This document shows, piece after piece, positions 34,061 to 45,479 of a stretch of DNA of 64,000 nt. The position numbers and the translations under genes are program-made. Position 1 is the stretch's first letter. Each line of letters starts with the position of its first letter. Source of the DNA: Chloranthus sessilifolius (taxonomy: Eukaryota > Streptophyta > Magnoliopsida > Chloranthales > Chloranthaceae); assembly GCA_021018995.1 (NCBI GenBank), contig CM037597.1:7515299-7579298 (forward strand). The letters run 5' to 3'. Under the pieces are notes generated by a model, which saw only the letters and a program-made list of their open reading frames with translations, searched no databases and was not told where the DNA came from.

Positions 34061-34402
34061 GTTATCACAATGTAATGGCATGGCAATGAACGGAGGAGAG
34101 CCTAGCTCAGTGAGGAGGATCTCAATCATAAAAGCTCACATGTCCCATGTGCATAGCTCAATACTCTGGCTCGGCACTAGATTTGGAGACAAACTATGCT
34201 TCTTACTCTCCAAACTACAAGATCGTCGGCAAGGAAGCACAATACCTTGAAGTAGATCAGCAATCTGTAGGGGTACCCCCATCATTAGCATCAATATAGC
34301 ACATAAGTCGCCGGAATTAGCAGATGGTTTTACGGGAGGGGGACTGGATTTGATTTCAGATTCGATCGAAAACTCTTCACAAGTTCTCTAGGGTTTGAAA
34401 AC

Positions 34403-36816
34403 ATGCCGGCGCTGGTTTTACGGGAGGGGGACTGGATATGTTCGCGTTGCCGGAATATTAATTTCAAAAGGAGGGTTTGTTGCCACCGTAAAGGATGTAC
34501 CTCTGAGAGAGCTGAGGGGAAGGTGGTCAAAGTCGGGGAGCACGCTGGCCCGAATACGTCGAGGCACGGGCTTTCGTCAACGATGACCAGCTCCGGGACA
34601 TGGCGCGGGGGTGGTCTATCGCTGACTCTCGAGGTCGTCCTTTACGTTTTCCCTTGGTGCATACTAAGTCCCAGGGGGTGGAGGAGGGAGTAGGGACGCA
34701 GCCCCTATCATTCCGGAGTAATGCTTTTACGTCGGTGGCTAATAATATCAAAGATTTTTGGCTCGTCATTCATTGTCCTAAAGAGTCTTTACAGCTGGTT
34801 CATATATATTATTGGTTACAAAAATGGACGTTTCAAAATAGGCCGGCGGTTTCGGCTTTATCGGACACGAAGTTTCTTCTCAGATGTCCTTCACGTGTTT
34901 CGGCCAACGAGATACTTGCTTCTAAGGTCTCCTCCATTAATAGCAATCCGGTTGTTTGCAGGAGATGGGACCCGGATTCCAATCTGGCACAGGTCCACCG
35001 TTGGATTGGGGGGCGTTTGGATTCGCCTATTCGAGCTTCCTCTCCAGGCTTGGACCTCAAAGGTCATCCGAGGGATCGCTGACCAGTGCGGGGGATGCAT
35101 CCTCATCGACCGGAGTACTGACGATTTGTGGGAGACCAGATACGCCAGGGTCTTGGTGAGAGTCGGGGCTTGGGAGGCCATTCCCAGAGTGTGTAAGATC
35201 TGTCTCAACGGCAAGGAACTCGCTATCTTCGTAGAAGTGGAGCTCGTGGAGAGGGTGCTGAGCCCGGGTCAGACGCAGCAAGAATCCGCGAGGCCCGGGA
35301 TTTCCAACGTACACATACTCGCTTGTTCCGCAGAAGAACTCTCGCCGGTGGTCTACCCAGTCCGGAACGGGGAACCAGGGCCCGTGAGGCAATCGGGACA
35401 GTCCTCGAAGTGTGGCCCGACCTCGGGGGGTGCCGGGGATACGGCGCTCCATCCAGTGGCGATCTCGGTCTCGAGCTCGTTGGTGGGCTCTCAGGGAGGC
35501 AGAGAAGTCGGCGGCTCTGATTGTATAGCGGGTGCTTCGGCCGTGCCGATGCTCTTGCCCTTCGTCGGTGGACCGATTTGTCGACATAGAGCTGGGGAGT
35601 ATTCGGAGGAGTTTGAAGAAGGGGAGCTGATCCCGGAGTATACTGCGCCTGGAAGGCTATCGGAGGAGTTCCGGCCGCAGGGGGAGCTTTCGATTAGACC
35701 GATTAACCCATTATCGTATTTCGGGGGCTCGAGTACGATGTCGTCCACGACTTTCGAGGGCCTGCATCTGGACTACGGAGACCGTCCGTCGTCGATGGTT
35801 CCTACGGTATCGATCATCTCGTTTCGAGCCACCGACAACGTACGCGTCGCAAAATCGCGTTGGTGACCGGAGTTCTTGCGGCGATGGAAGCTTCTATCCT
35901 TGTCGAAGGTGTCGGAGGAGGCAAATCGGATGCTATGTCTAAAATCTTTAGGGTTTACCATAGAAGAAAACGTCCTTTTAAAGCAAGGGGGCGTGGGAGA
36001 TTGTGTGGGATTGGGACACGTGGACTGGAGCCTTCTAGAAGCTGCACGCTGATTGGGGGGGGGGGTCACGTGAGGGAAGTATGCGGTGAACCGGGCTTAA
36101 AGAAATTCATAGCGAGTCTGGGTTTCAGTGGTGGCCAGCTGGCGGGCTTTACCGAGTGGACCGGTGTCAATGCTGATCTTGTAGATCCACGGGGCTATTT
36201 TACGATCCGGATAGGAGGCCCATCAGGGGCCAGGACCCGGGTCGTGGATGCCCGGGTTAGGGTGGGTAGTTCTCTTCGGGACCCATCGGGCGCTCAGCCT
36301 ATTCTTAAGTTGATGCAGAGTCATATTCAGCAGCAAAGGGAAAGTTGGGAACTTGGGAGGGAGGAAGGGAGCCTGGGAATAGACAGAGGGGAGAAAGATG
36401 GGAGAGATGAGTACGATTATCAGATGCGAGCTCCTCTCGTGATGGCAACTGTGACTCAGTCCTGTCAGTTGGTCGATGGCTCTGCTCCGAGCTACAGCTC
36501 CACGCATGATTCTGCCGCGGAGGCGACCATTTCATGCTCTGCGAGGCGGCTTGAGGTGGCGGTATCGGATGAATTGGAGGACCATAGTGCTACGGGGAAG
36601 GAGGAGATCGTCGGATCTGCTATGGGTACCGGAGAGATGGATCTGACGGAAGATATCGATCGGTTGATTTGTGTGGGAAAAGATCTTGGGATGTCTTTCA
36701 AGGGGCCCGATAACGAGCTTCGGGACGTGTTCCGGTCTATATTGGTGGCTCGCACGAAAACTAGGAGGCGAAATCGAGGGGGGCACGGGAGCTCGCGAGA
36801 CTGTAGTGGGGAATAG
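34403..36816 (+). pseudogene. L1 ORF1 protein (RanBP2-like zinc finger plus DUF4283-like domain)
   Basis: Starts MPALVLREGDWICSRC; the first 30 residues hold a RanBP2-like finger (W-x-C-x2-C-x3-N-x6-C-x4-C). After a frameshift near 34690, KDFWLVIHCPKESLQLV and a further shift lead to GGVWIRLFELPLQAWTSKV, RGIADQCGGCILIDRS and ARVLVRVG, the DUF4283-like RNA-binding region (near 35000-35200). A long acidic, Gly/Ser-rich linker (EEFEEGELIPEY) follows. The C-terminus has LTEDIDRLICVGKDLGMSFKG and a basic end. It is about 800 residues, long for a plant L1 ORF1. It carries at least two or three frameshifts. Homologous throughout to 11236-8633. Confidence 0.78.
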
Positions 36817-36884
36817 CGACTGGGAAGGGAGGGGGGGATCCTAATTTCCTTCCGCTACTTCTGGGTGGGCCTAAGCTGGTGGTT

Positions 36885-39800
36885 ATGAAGATGATATCGT
36901 GGAATGTTAGGGGAATCTGTGGGGAAGGAAAACGAGCGGGGGTGAAGCGAATCATTGAAACAATAAAACCGATCCTGGTTACCTTGCAAGAGACCAAATG
37001 GGGCAGTTGCGATAGCAGGAAAGTGGGGTCGATTCTGGGGGGCAAGTACTAGGGATGGATAGGGGTTGATTCGGAGGGAGCCGCATGGGGTATACTCGTC
37101 GCTTGGGATACTCGACATTTTGATAAAGTGGACGAAGAAGTGGGAATTTTCTCTGCTACGGTGGTCCTTCGTCACAAAGCATCCGGAAATGAATGGATGT
37201 TTGCGGGTGTGTATGGGTCGTCTTCTAATCGAGATCGTCCTGACTTCTGGTTTGAATTGGCCGCTCTCGCCGGCAGATGGAACCGTCCCTTCTGCGTGGG
37301 GGGCGACTTTAACGCCATAAGGTGGGGGTGGGAGAAGCAGGGAGGGTCGCCGGACGCGGCGATCATGAGGGACTTCAACGCCTTCTTTGCCGATTGGGGG
37401 CTGGTTGATGTGGCACTTGCTAGGGCGAGGTTCACGTGGTCTAATCTGCAGGAAGTTCCGTCCATGAGCTGGCTCAATAGATTCGTCTGCAATACGGAGT
37501 GGCTTGAACTTTACCCGGGTGCGAGATTGGAATGTATGGCTAGAGCTGTCTCTGATCATCGGCCTCTGGTGCTTACGTGTGATTCTCGGTATAAGGGGCC
37601 TTTGCCATTTCGGTTTGAGAATATGTGGTTGCTGGAGGGGAATTTTCGAACTAAGGTGGCGGAGTGGTGGGGTGAAGTGGAGGTCTCTGGCACGGCAGCT
37701 TATCGATTCATAGCAAAATTGCAACGCGTTAAAGCGAAGATCAGAATTTGGAATAAGGAAGAATATGGGGTGGTCCAAGTGAAGAAAGAGACCTTGTTAA
37801 CAAAGCTTAATGATATAGACAATTTGGAAGAGTCGAGAAGTCTTACGGCGGAAGAACGCCACGAGAGGTATTTACTGAAAACAGAACTTAACCAGGTTTG
37901 TCTGGCAGAGGAGATGTGCTGGAAACAGAAGGCTAAGGTCAAATGGCTTCGGGAAGGGGATGCTAATACCAAGTTCTTCCATGCAATTGCCAATGCAAGG
38001 AGCAAGGTGAATTTTTGGGACGAATTGTGGTTAATGGAGTAGCGTATTCCGACGAGGAGGAGATAAGAGAGAACATTGTGGGTTTCTACAAGGAGTTGTA
38101 TTCGGACAATGGACTTATGCAACCGAGTTGACGGATTCCCTTCAAACCATTCTTTGCCGAGGAGCAGGTGGCTCTGGAAAGGCCCTTTCAGGAGGAGGAG
38201 GTCTGGGGGGTTATTAAATATGGGGCAAAGAACAAAGCCCCAGGCCCTGATGGATATACTATGGAGTTCTTTAGGTGTTTTTGGCAGACTATTAAGGAGG
38301 ATCTGATGGAGGTGTTGAAGGAGTTCCACACTTCGGGTTTTATAGGGCGCAGTCTTAACTCCACTTTCATCACCCTTATACCTAAATTCAAGGGGGCGGA
38401 GGATATTGCGGACTTTCGACCAATAAGCCTCACCAACTGCCTCTATAAAATCATTGCCAAGGTCTTGGCGAACTGTCTTAAACCTGTCATGGGTACCATC
38501 ATCTCGGCCACACAAGGAGCTTTTGTGGCTGGTCGTCAGCTACTTGATCAGGTGGTTGTGGCTCAGGAGACTATCCATGTGACCCTTTCTCACCGCAGAC
38601 CGGCTGCTCTGTGGAAGGTGGACATGGAAAAGGCATACGATCGGGTCAGCTGGGATTGCCTCGATTATATGTTGCACAGGTTCGGGTTTGGGGAGAAATG
38701 GAGAAAGTGGATGAGGGGCTGTTATTCATCGGCCTGGTTTTCGATCCTTGTTAATGGTACACCTGCCGGGTATTTTAAGAGTTCACGGGGCCTTCGTCAA
38801 GGGGATCCGCTTTCACCGTTCCTTTTTAACATGGTGGGAGAGGCTCTCTCGGGGCTGATCAATACAGCCAGGTTAACTGACCTCATAAAGGGCATCAGGG
38901 TAGGAATGCATGGTCGGATTATGACGCATCTTCAGTATGCTGATGATACGATAATTTTTTGACAGGCCGATGTCCGGGAATTTATGTCTCTAACAGATGT
39001 GTTGACCATTTACAAAGCGGTATCTGGTCAGCGAATCAATCTCGCTAAATCTGCGATATCGGGCATTGGCATTGAGGACGAGCTCTTAGCTGATCTGGCT
39101 CGGTTGATGAATTGTGTTGCTAGTTCTCTCCCTATTCGATATCTTGGCCTACCACTTGGTCTGAGATACCCCAGTGCTAGAGCGTGGGAATCGGTGGTTC
39201 AGCGGTTCGAGCAAAGATTGTCTACGTGGAAAGGAAAGCTACTCAGTAATGGAGGGCATCTTGTTCTGCTGAAATCAGTCTTGTCATCTATGCCCATCTT
39301 CTACATGTCTCTCTTTAAATGCCCCATGAAAATCATCAGGCGCCTTGAATAAATCCAGAGACATTTTCTTTGGGAGGCATCGGGGACGAATCAAAGAAGG
39401 TACCACCTAGTCAATTGGGATACCGCTGTCTTGCCGGTTCGATTCGGGGGCCTGGGCATTCGGTGTTTGAAGGAGACTAATATCGCGATGCTTGGCAAGT
39501 GGTTCAGCAAGGGGAGGAAGAGGGAAGCGTAGTGTTGAGAGAAAAGTATGGCAATGCGATTGGTAGCTGGGGGATTTCGGATTCTTCTCACAGAGGCAGC
39601 TCGGCTTGGTGGAAGGCTCTGTGCAGCACCTGGAAATACTTCTCTAGAGGTCTGAGCTACAGTTGGGGCTGTGGCACCCGGATTCGCTTTTGGGAGGATA
39701 GTTGGGTGGAACGCCAACCCCTAAAATATTCTTTCCCGAATATCTTTTCCATCTCGATGAATCCCCATGGTATGATCGATGAGTTCGTTTCGGAGAATGA

Positions 39801-40481
39801 GGGGGGGAGATTGTGGACGATTTCTACTAGAAGGCTGCTGAGGGATGACGAGGTGACATTTCTCTCCAACCTGCTGATGCTGCTTTATGGATCCCAGCGC
39901 AACATGCTGGTCGCGATCAGCGAAGGTGGTACCCAAATAAAGAGGGCTCGTTCTCGGTTAAGTCCTACTACAAGCTACTATCTACTAGACCCTTGATCAG
40001 GTGGGCAGGGGCCGAGCTATGGAAGGCACCAATCCCGGCTAAAATTAAGTTCTTTACATGGACCATGTTCAAAGACCGATTTCTCACCCTCGACCAGCTC
40101 ATTCGTCGGGGGAGAGATTTACAGAATTGCTGCGTTATGTGTCACAAAGAGGAGTCAGCTGCTCATCTTATGCTGCATTGTATGGTGGCCCATGAAATAT
40201 GGGGCCTTATTGTTCAATCCTTTGGTATGGAGTGGGTCAAGCCGACGACCCCCCTTTCTCATCTCCTGATGTAGGAGTCTGGCCTCGCCGATGGAAGTAG
40301 GTCCGAGTACTGGAAGGTCGCGCCTTATGATGTGTTCTGGTCCCTGTGGAGGGAAAGAAATCGCAGAATTTTCGAACAAACATGCCTACCGGTAGGGATG
40401 ATCATGAAGCCGGTCCGTGATCTGATGTGGTGCTGGGTTGCTAAAGGGGAGGGGGGTGTTTTCGCGTGGGATCCGGGTTAA
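36885..40481 (+). pseudogene. L1 ORF2: AP endonuclease, reverse transcriptase, zf-RVT
   Basis: MKMISWNVRGICG start, LQETKWGS, FAGVYGSS, CVGGDFNAIRWG, RFTWSNLQ and SDHRPLVL give a complete set of APE-type endonuclease motifs. RT: NKAPGPDGYTMEFF, FRPISLTNCLYKIIAKVLAN, GDPLSPFLFNMVGEAL, LQYADDTIIF (catalytic box at 38935-38959), YLGLPLGL, SSMPIFYMS. zf-RVT: CCVMCHKEESAAHLMLHC near 40131-40185. The C-terminus is SLWRERNRRIFEQ. Lesions are few: TAG at 37050, a frameshift at about 38010, TGA at 38960, TAA near 39350, a frameshift near 39490-39980, TAG at 40273. The stop is at 40479-40481. Confidence 0.9.
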
Positions 40482-40629
40482 GTTTGGCATAGGGGGGGGG
40501 GCGTGTTTTGTATTTTGCCATTGCGGTATTTTTTGGTCGTGTTCTCTTGTATTGCGTTTCATCAGCATCTTGCTGCTATCAATATATCTCGCTTATTACC
40601 GATCAAAAAATATATATATAGCACATAAG

Positions 40630-41300
40630 AGAAAAATGACTGGCACCATCATAGAATAGGCCACGACCAGGAGAGGCCTTCATGTAACGTAGGATGCGAT
40701 GAACCACAGCAAGGTAAGGAGCACGAGGCGCATGAATAAATTGTGCAACCAATGACATTGTAAAAGTGAGATTCGAACGAGTGTTGGTAAGGTAGATGAG
40801 GTGACCAACAAGCCTTTGGTACTATGAAGGATTAGGTATGAAATCTTTAATACCTATATGGAGTTGATGTTTAGATCCATATGAGACTTGGCACTCTTAG
40901 ACCATTGCATGCCAGTGCCGGCAATAACTCAAGAGCATATGTCAGCAAAGATATGCATATACCCCGATGTGATCTAGCAGTCTTAAACTAATGAAAAACC
41001 TGAGGTACCTTGTCCTTAACTTCAAAGGCACGATTGAACCCAATCTTCACATGAGCAGTAAAACAAGAATCGTCTCTTGTGATGTTGTTGTCCTCAACAT
41101 ACACAATCAATATAACACGCAGACTACCCTAGGAGATTGCTTCAGACCATAAATAGATTTGAGAAGACGACAAAACAAGTGCACCCAAAGATACACAGTT
41201 CAGTGGAAAATAAAGGAATACCAGGTTTCAGAATATGCATAGGTGTCTGTCATTCAAGATGCATGTGGGTGGGTGTGCCATTGATAAGAAAGGTCACAGT
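40630..41300 (-). pseudogene. Copia RT and RNase H remnant, right of the L1
   Basis: Complement reading gives AQFIHAPRAPYLAVVHRILR, then YVKASPGRGLF (near 40740-40660), then towards 41300 worn RT sequence including a YVEDNNI-like form of the YVDD box near 41100-41080. It joins the sequence at 34293 across the L1, proving that the L1 inserted in this copia. Confidence 0.7.
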
Positions 41301-41600
41301 CATGGTATCAAAACTCGGCCAATACTGATACATGTACATGTAGGCGACATGTATTGATTTCATCGATAACCGATACCAGATACATGTATCGGGGTCGTAT
41401 CGTTATCAGTATCAAACTGATATAGGTAGGTATTGGGTGATACTGACCGATACAAAAAAAAAAAAAAAAAATTATTTCTTTTACATTTTTTTCAAAAAAA
41501 AATATCGACCAATTCGGTATCGGCAATACCATGCCCGTATTGGCCGACATATATATCTCCCCAAGATGGATTGATACCCAATACCGATACTCATACCTTG
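41301..41600. mobile_element. hAT MITE, 300 bp
   Basis: TIRs CATGGTATCAAAACTCGG / CAAGGTATGAGTATCGG. Flanks GTCACAGT and GTTGCAAT match at 5 of 8. The interior has the same GATACATGTATCGG-type motifs as 33791-34060 and an A-run at 41456-41470. Inserted in the antisense copia. Confidence 0.75.
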
Positions 41601-41608
41601 GTTGCAAT

Positions 41609-43470
41609 AAGAAGAGTCATGGACCAGTAAGATTGTCAAACACGCATGCCAAGAAGGAGTGAGTCACTTCCACAAGGTGTCTATTCTTATGCTCCGCAAT
41701 ACCATTCTGTTGAGTATAAGGACAAGTATACTGATGCAATATTCCAACCTTCTACAGATAGGCTTGCAAGGCTAAGGATGAGTACTCACACCATCGTCCA
41801 ACCAAAGGACTTTAATGGTCAGACCAAATTGAGCCTAAACCATAGTGCAGGAAGTAATATAGTGGTAAGTAGTACATCTTTAGACTTCAAAAGGTACACC
41901 CAAGTGCATCTGGAATGGTCATCAGTAAAAGTAACATAACATTTAAAGCCATCAAAAGAAGAGAAAGGAGCTGGCCCCCAAACATCACTAAGAATAATAT
42001 CAAATAAAGCATCGCTATAAGTCAGATGAGAATGATAAGATCTGGTATGCTTGCATAGTTGACAAATTAGGCATTGACATTTAAAACCACTTGCAGCATT
42101 TTTAAACTTTGGAAATAAATGGCAAAAACATAGCAAATTAGCATGACCAAGACGTGCATGCCAAAGATCAAACACACTACTACTAAAAGAAGACAAAACA
42201 GAAAAAGATGTATACATTGCCACCGGTCTATTAGCGCCTAAGTAGTAAAGGCCTCCTCTCTCAACCCCATGCCAAAAATTTGTCTCGTAGTCAGGTCCGG
42301 AAGCACACAATGAGTGTGAAAAAATGTTACTGAGCAATTCAAGGATTTAGTAAGACTACTGAGTACAAACAGATAATAAATTGGTAAATTTTGGACATGC
42401 ATGATGCATCACACAAGAAAGTGTAAGATCAGCTGACGGGGAACACCACCTCACAAGATACAGGGGTAAGAAAACCAGCAGCTACACGTACTTGCCTAGG
42501 AGATGAAAGAGGGATAGTAGAAGAAAATAACTGGCACCCGTCATGTGATCAGAAGAACCTGAAACAATGAGGCAGGGAGACAATGTGGATGACATGGAGA
42601 TGGCTGCATGATAAGCAGAAGAGGTACATTGTGGCACAGGAGAAGTGGGTTAGGGCACCTGCAGACGTCCACGCAAATCGGCGAGCTCAGCACAGAGGGA
42701 GCAAGGTCATAAGGGGCATTATTAGCAACATTCTCGATAGAAGAGCATCCATCGGTAAATCCATGACCAGCAGTATCAAAGGCATCAGCAGCATGGGAAG
42801 ACAAAGACCCATATGAAGGAGGGAAGCCATGAAGCTTGAAGAACTTAGAGCGAACATATCCCGCTCCAAGACAAAAATGAGAATATAGTAAAAGAATCTC
42901 CATGAACCCACATTCACCAAGACAACCACCACGGCCTCCACTCCTACCCTGAGCGTCAAAAACAAGAGCAGTATGCTTAGCAGAAGTAGAATATCCTAGA
43001 GCCCTCACCAGGATACTTGGATGGTGGATCATACTGACCAAGTTCATTCCATTGGCTCCAAAGATGCCGAAGTACTTTGAAACAGTGCGATTGCCCTGCT
43101 CTGCAAGGGAGACCTCTCGAAACAATTGGCAGATCCTTGATCATTCTTGGTGTGGACACACATTTGAGTCAATACATCTGATAGTTGTGTCATCGTCTCA
43201 TATAACATGAATAGAGTGTAAATGAGCTCCTCAATCGAGGCAAACAACCAGCCGTACACAGTATAGTTATCTATTTCCCGTTGTGCAAATGTAGTATCGG
43301 AAGGAAAAGGCTTAGTAACAGATCCAAGAATGTGCCCTAATTTTCCACGGCATCCCAAGTACAATTTTATGGCCCGAGACCATGGAAGTAAATTGTCCTT
43401 TCAACTTTAAGCTAGTGATGCCATGGCTCGAATTAGAATTGGAGGATTCAATGGAATTTGTCAATTTCGG
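41609..43470 (-). pseudogene. Copia gag and integrase (antisense element)
   Basis: Gag begins near 43470 with MEPKLTNSIESS and LKGQF, continuing YLGCRGKLGHILGSV...FAQREIDNYTVYGWLFA (UBN2-like). Integrase and its zinc region are at 42337-41819: GVERGGLYYLGANR, LWHARLGHANLLCF, CQLCKHTRSYHSH, DIILSDVWGPAPFSSFDG, YVTFTDDHSRCTWVYLL. A protease was not recognised in the worn region between them. Stops and frameshifts are numerous. Confidence 0.78.
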
Positions 43471-44233
43471 CTCCATTTAGGGTGAAAGAGGTGTGGGAAA
43501 GAATGTCCACACGAGCAATAAAATTTTGAAACAAGAAAAATAAGTGGGAAAGACTTCCACTGATGTTAATCAAGATGAGGTGAGAAACTGCCGAAAAGGG
43601 TTAAGGCAGCAAGGAAAAATAGACATAGACCCCCAAAACACATCCAAAAACAATAAGATAAAATTTGTTAAGTTTCTAGGTGTAAACCAAAACACACACT
43701 AGAAAACACGTTTTGCCGTTTCACACATCACAGAGACACTAAAATTCGTGAAATTGTCCAAAGCTATGAGAAAATACAAAAATGACAGAAGTGTTTCAAA
43801 TCTTCATGAAAATCGACTACAATAGGTTCAAAAAAAAGGCAAATACCAAAACGGCACAAACCCATACCAGAGCAAGACTACAATAGGTTCAAAATAAAGG
43901 CAAATACCAAAACAACACTAACCCATACCAGAGCAAGGTGTATCAACGGAAAAATGAGGGATAATACCGTCAAAAACCGAAGTTGGGCCAAGATTTGCTC
44001 CACTCAAAAAAGCCTTCGAAAATGACTGCTATGTGCTTAAAACGATGCCGATCCCTCTGCAACAATGGATCCCTGAAGATTCTAATCCAAATGGAATCAA
44101 TTTCAAGTCTATTGAAGGTCAATGACTTGACCCTACTAACATCAGCGTGACGTCAACATGAAGTCAGCAATGTTGGGACATGGGTGATGTCAGCAGTAAA
44201 GGGGTGAAGTTGGCGATAAAGTTGCAATGAGTA

Positions 44234-44245
44234 GCTTTGATACCA
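44234..44245 (-). other. Primer binding site (initiator Met-tRNA)
   Basis: Minus-strand TGGTATCAAAGC abuts the 5' LTR and matches the tRNA-iMet complement with one change. Confidence 0.88.
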
Positions 44246-44492
44246 ACTTGAATTTAATAGTGGTGATTAGGCTTGGGGTTTGGTAAAAGAAAAGAAAAAG
44301 GAGAACGAGAAAGAGAGTTAGGATGGAATGACTTAGTTAGGGGTTTAGAGTAGGCCTACTAGCCTTTATATTTGTAGAACACTTACAACTCACACACCCA
44401 ATATTACATGGCACACACAATTAACACTAAAAGAACTACGTACACGTACATGACCCGTAACGCTAACACCATTACATATATATAACCCAATA
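44246..44492 (-). repeat. 5' LTR of antisense copia
   Basis: 247 bp, minus-strand start TATTGGGTTATATATATG (TG changed to TA), end ...TTAAATTCAAGT directly before the PBS. Confidence 0.92.
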
Positions 44493-45117
44493 GTGCGCCA
44501 CAATGAGAGTTTGCATGTCACCATAATATTTATCATCTGTTTTGACTAGCAAATTATCTGTTTTGAGCTTTTGTACCTGGTTTTCGTATCTATTCCCGTT
44601 TTGAGCACTTTTTTATCTCAAAAGTTATTCTCATAGAGTTTTGTCACCTTATATATGATGGACAGCCTGCCCCTAGCTCCATCTTATTTTAAGGAGGTAA
44701 GACTTGCTGAGTTGTGGTTGCTTTACTCACTCCCAATACTTCTACACAGAGAAACCTTTTGATCGTAAGAGGAAGGCGGTTGCTGAGAATAAGGGCAAAG
44801 TGAAGTTAAAGGTGATAAGTTAAGGTATGATAGAGAGTGATCAAATGATGTAAAAGGTCTTAGTAGTAGTCGAGTGTGGGGAATCTATTAATAAATTTCA
44901 ATTGTACTCTCAGTTTCTGTTATGATGGTCCATGTACTCGTAAATCTCTTTAAAGAGGCACTGAAATTTTATTTTAGTTTCCTTTATGTTTATTATTGCA
45001 TCTTCTGCATTTATAATATCATTTTATTTGTTCCTACTCCTATTGTCACCTGGTTCTTCTGTTATTATACGAGTAACCCCTAGGATTCATGTATGTGGAT
45101 TTTGGGGTGTTACAGTT

Positions 45118-45129
45118 TGATATCAGAGT
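45118..45129 (+). other. Gypsy primer binding site
   Basis: TGATATCAGAGT three bases after the LTR end resembles TGGTATCAGAGC for initiator Met-tRNA with two changes. Confidence 0.7.
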
Positions 45130-45479
45130 CTACCTTTGGCAACTGCTATGAAGAAGGCATGACGTTGGGATTAGTTAAGTAACAACTGGAGTCTTTAGGG
45201 GGTCAAAGTATATGATAGTACCTTACAATAAGAGCGACACAACAACTAATGAGACTCTTGAATATTCTAGGAAGCCACGATGTCAAAAAGAGGAGAAGCA
45301 TCAACCTCCAATGACAAGGATGCAAGAAGTTCTTTAAGGTATTTGAATACTACATGAAAGTACATATGTGTCTATTCATGGAATCGAGGGGTCGTGGTAT
45401 TGGAGATAATGATGAGAGACCGTAAATGATGAATCTTCAGCCCTGTAGAAGTTCAAACAAGAGTCTAGCAGTGTTTGAA

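Larger units (their letters stand above)
32161..34293 (-). pseudogene. Copia RNase H end, split by two hAT-type elements
   Basis: The minus strand carries the RNase H C-terminus: MPLHCDNQAAI joins at the 33791-34060 insertion to SLLHERTKHIEVDIDFIREK near 33770-33690, then LADIFTKAFGP after the 32247-33642 insertion (32240-32210), then MMDISAPA before the polypurine tract. The upstream part, ending DGASHFSLMCYIDANDGGT, spans the L1 target at 34294-34307. Confidence 0.75.
34308..40615 (+). mobile_element. Near full-length L1-type LINE
   Basis: 6.3 kb, inserted in the antisense copia. The 14-bp target duplication ATATAGCACATAAG is at 34294-34307 and 40616-40629. ORF1 is 34403-36816 and ORF2 36885-40481; the 3' end (CAATATATCTCGCTTATTACCGATC plus A-rich tail) matches the family tails at 4937 and 4381. 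It is less decayed than the copy at 4936-11346. Confidence 0.93.
31917..44492 (-). mobile_element. Ty1/copia retrotransposon in antisense, with LTRs, heavily nested
   Basis: LTRs at 31917-32151 (3') and 44246-44492 (5'), target duplication GTGCG at 31912-31916 and 44493-44497, PBS 44234-44245, polypurine tract 32152-32160. It spans 12.6 kb only because it contains an L1 (34308-40615) and hAT-type elements at 32247-33642, 33791-34060 and 41301-41600. Without them it is about 4.3 kb. It lies in the gypsy LTR. Confidence 0.93.
23737..45114 (+). repeat. Gypsy 5' LTR in three segments (23737-25098, 30639-31916, 44498-45114)
   Basis: The three segments join at the target duplications of the two insertions (CTTAAAGC for the hAT, GTGCG for the copia). 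The region around the hAT has repeated TTAATTAG-like words on both sides (24995-25098 and 30639-30960), confirming continuity. A TATA box lies in the first segment. Confidence 0.75.

Noticed and set aside
34891..36069. Long minus-strand frames opposite L1 ORF1
   Set aside because: Shadows of the GC-rich plus-strand ORF1; the plus frame has the recognised domains and homology to the other L1.
36855..37778. 307-residue minus-strand frame
   Set aside because: Exactly opposite the L1 endonuclease coding region, Arg/Pro-rich, no family features.
37700..38515. 271-residue minus-strand frame
   Set aside because: Antisense shadow of the L1 reverse transcriptase.
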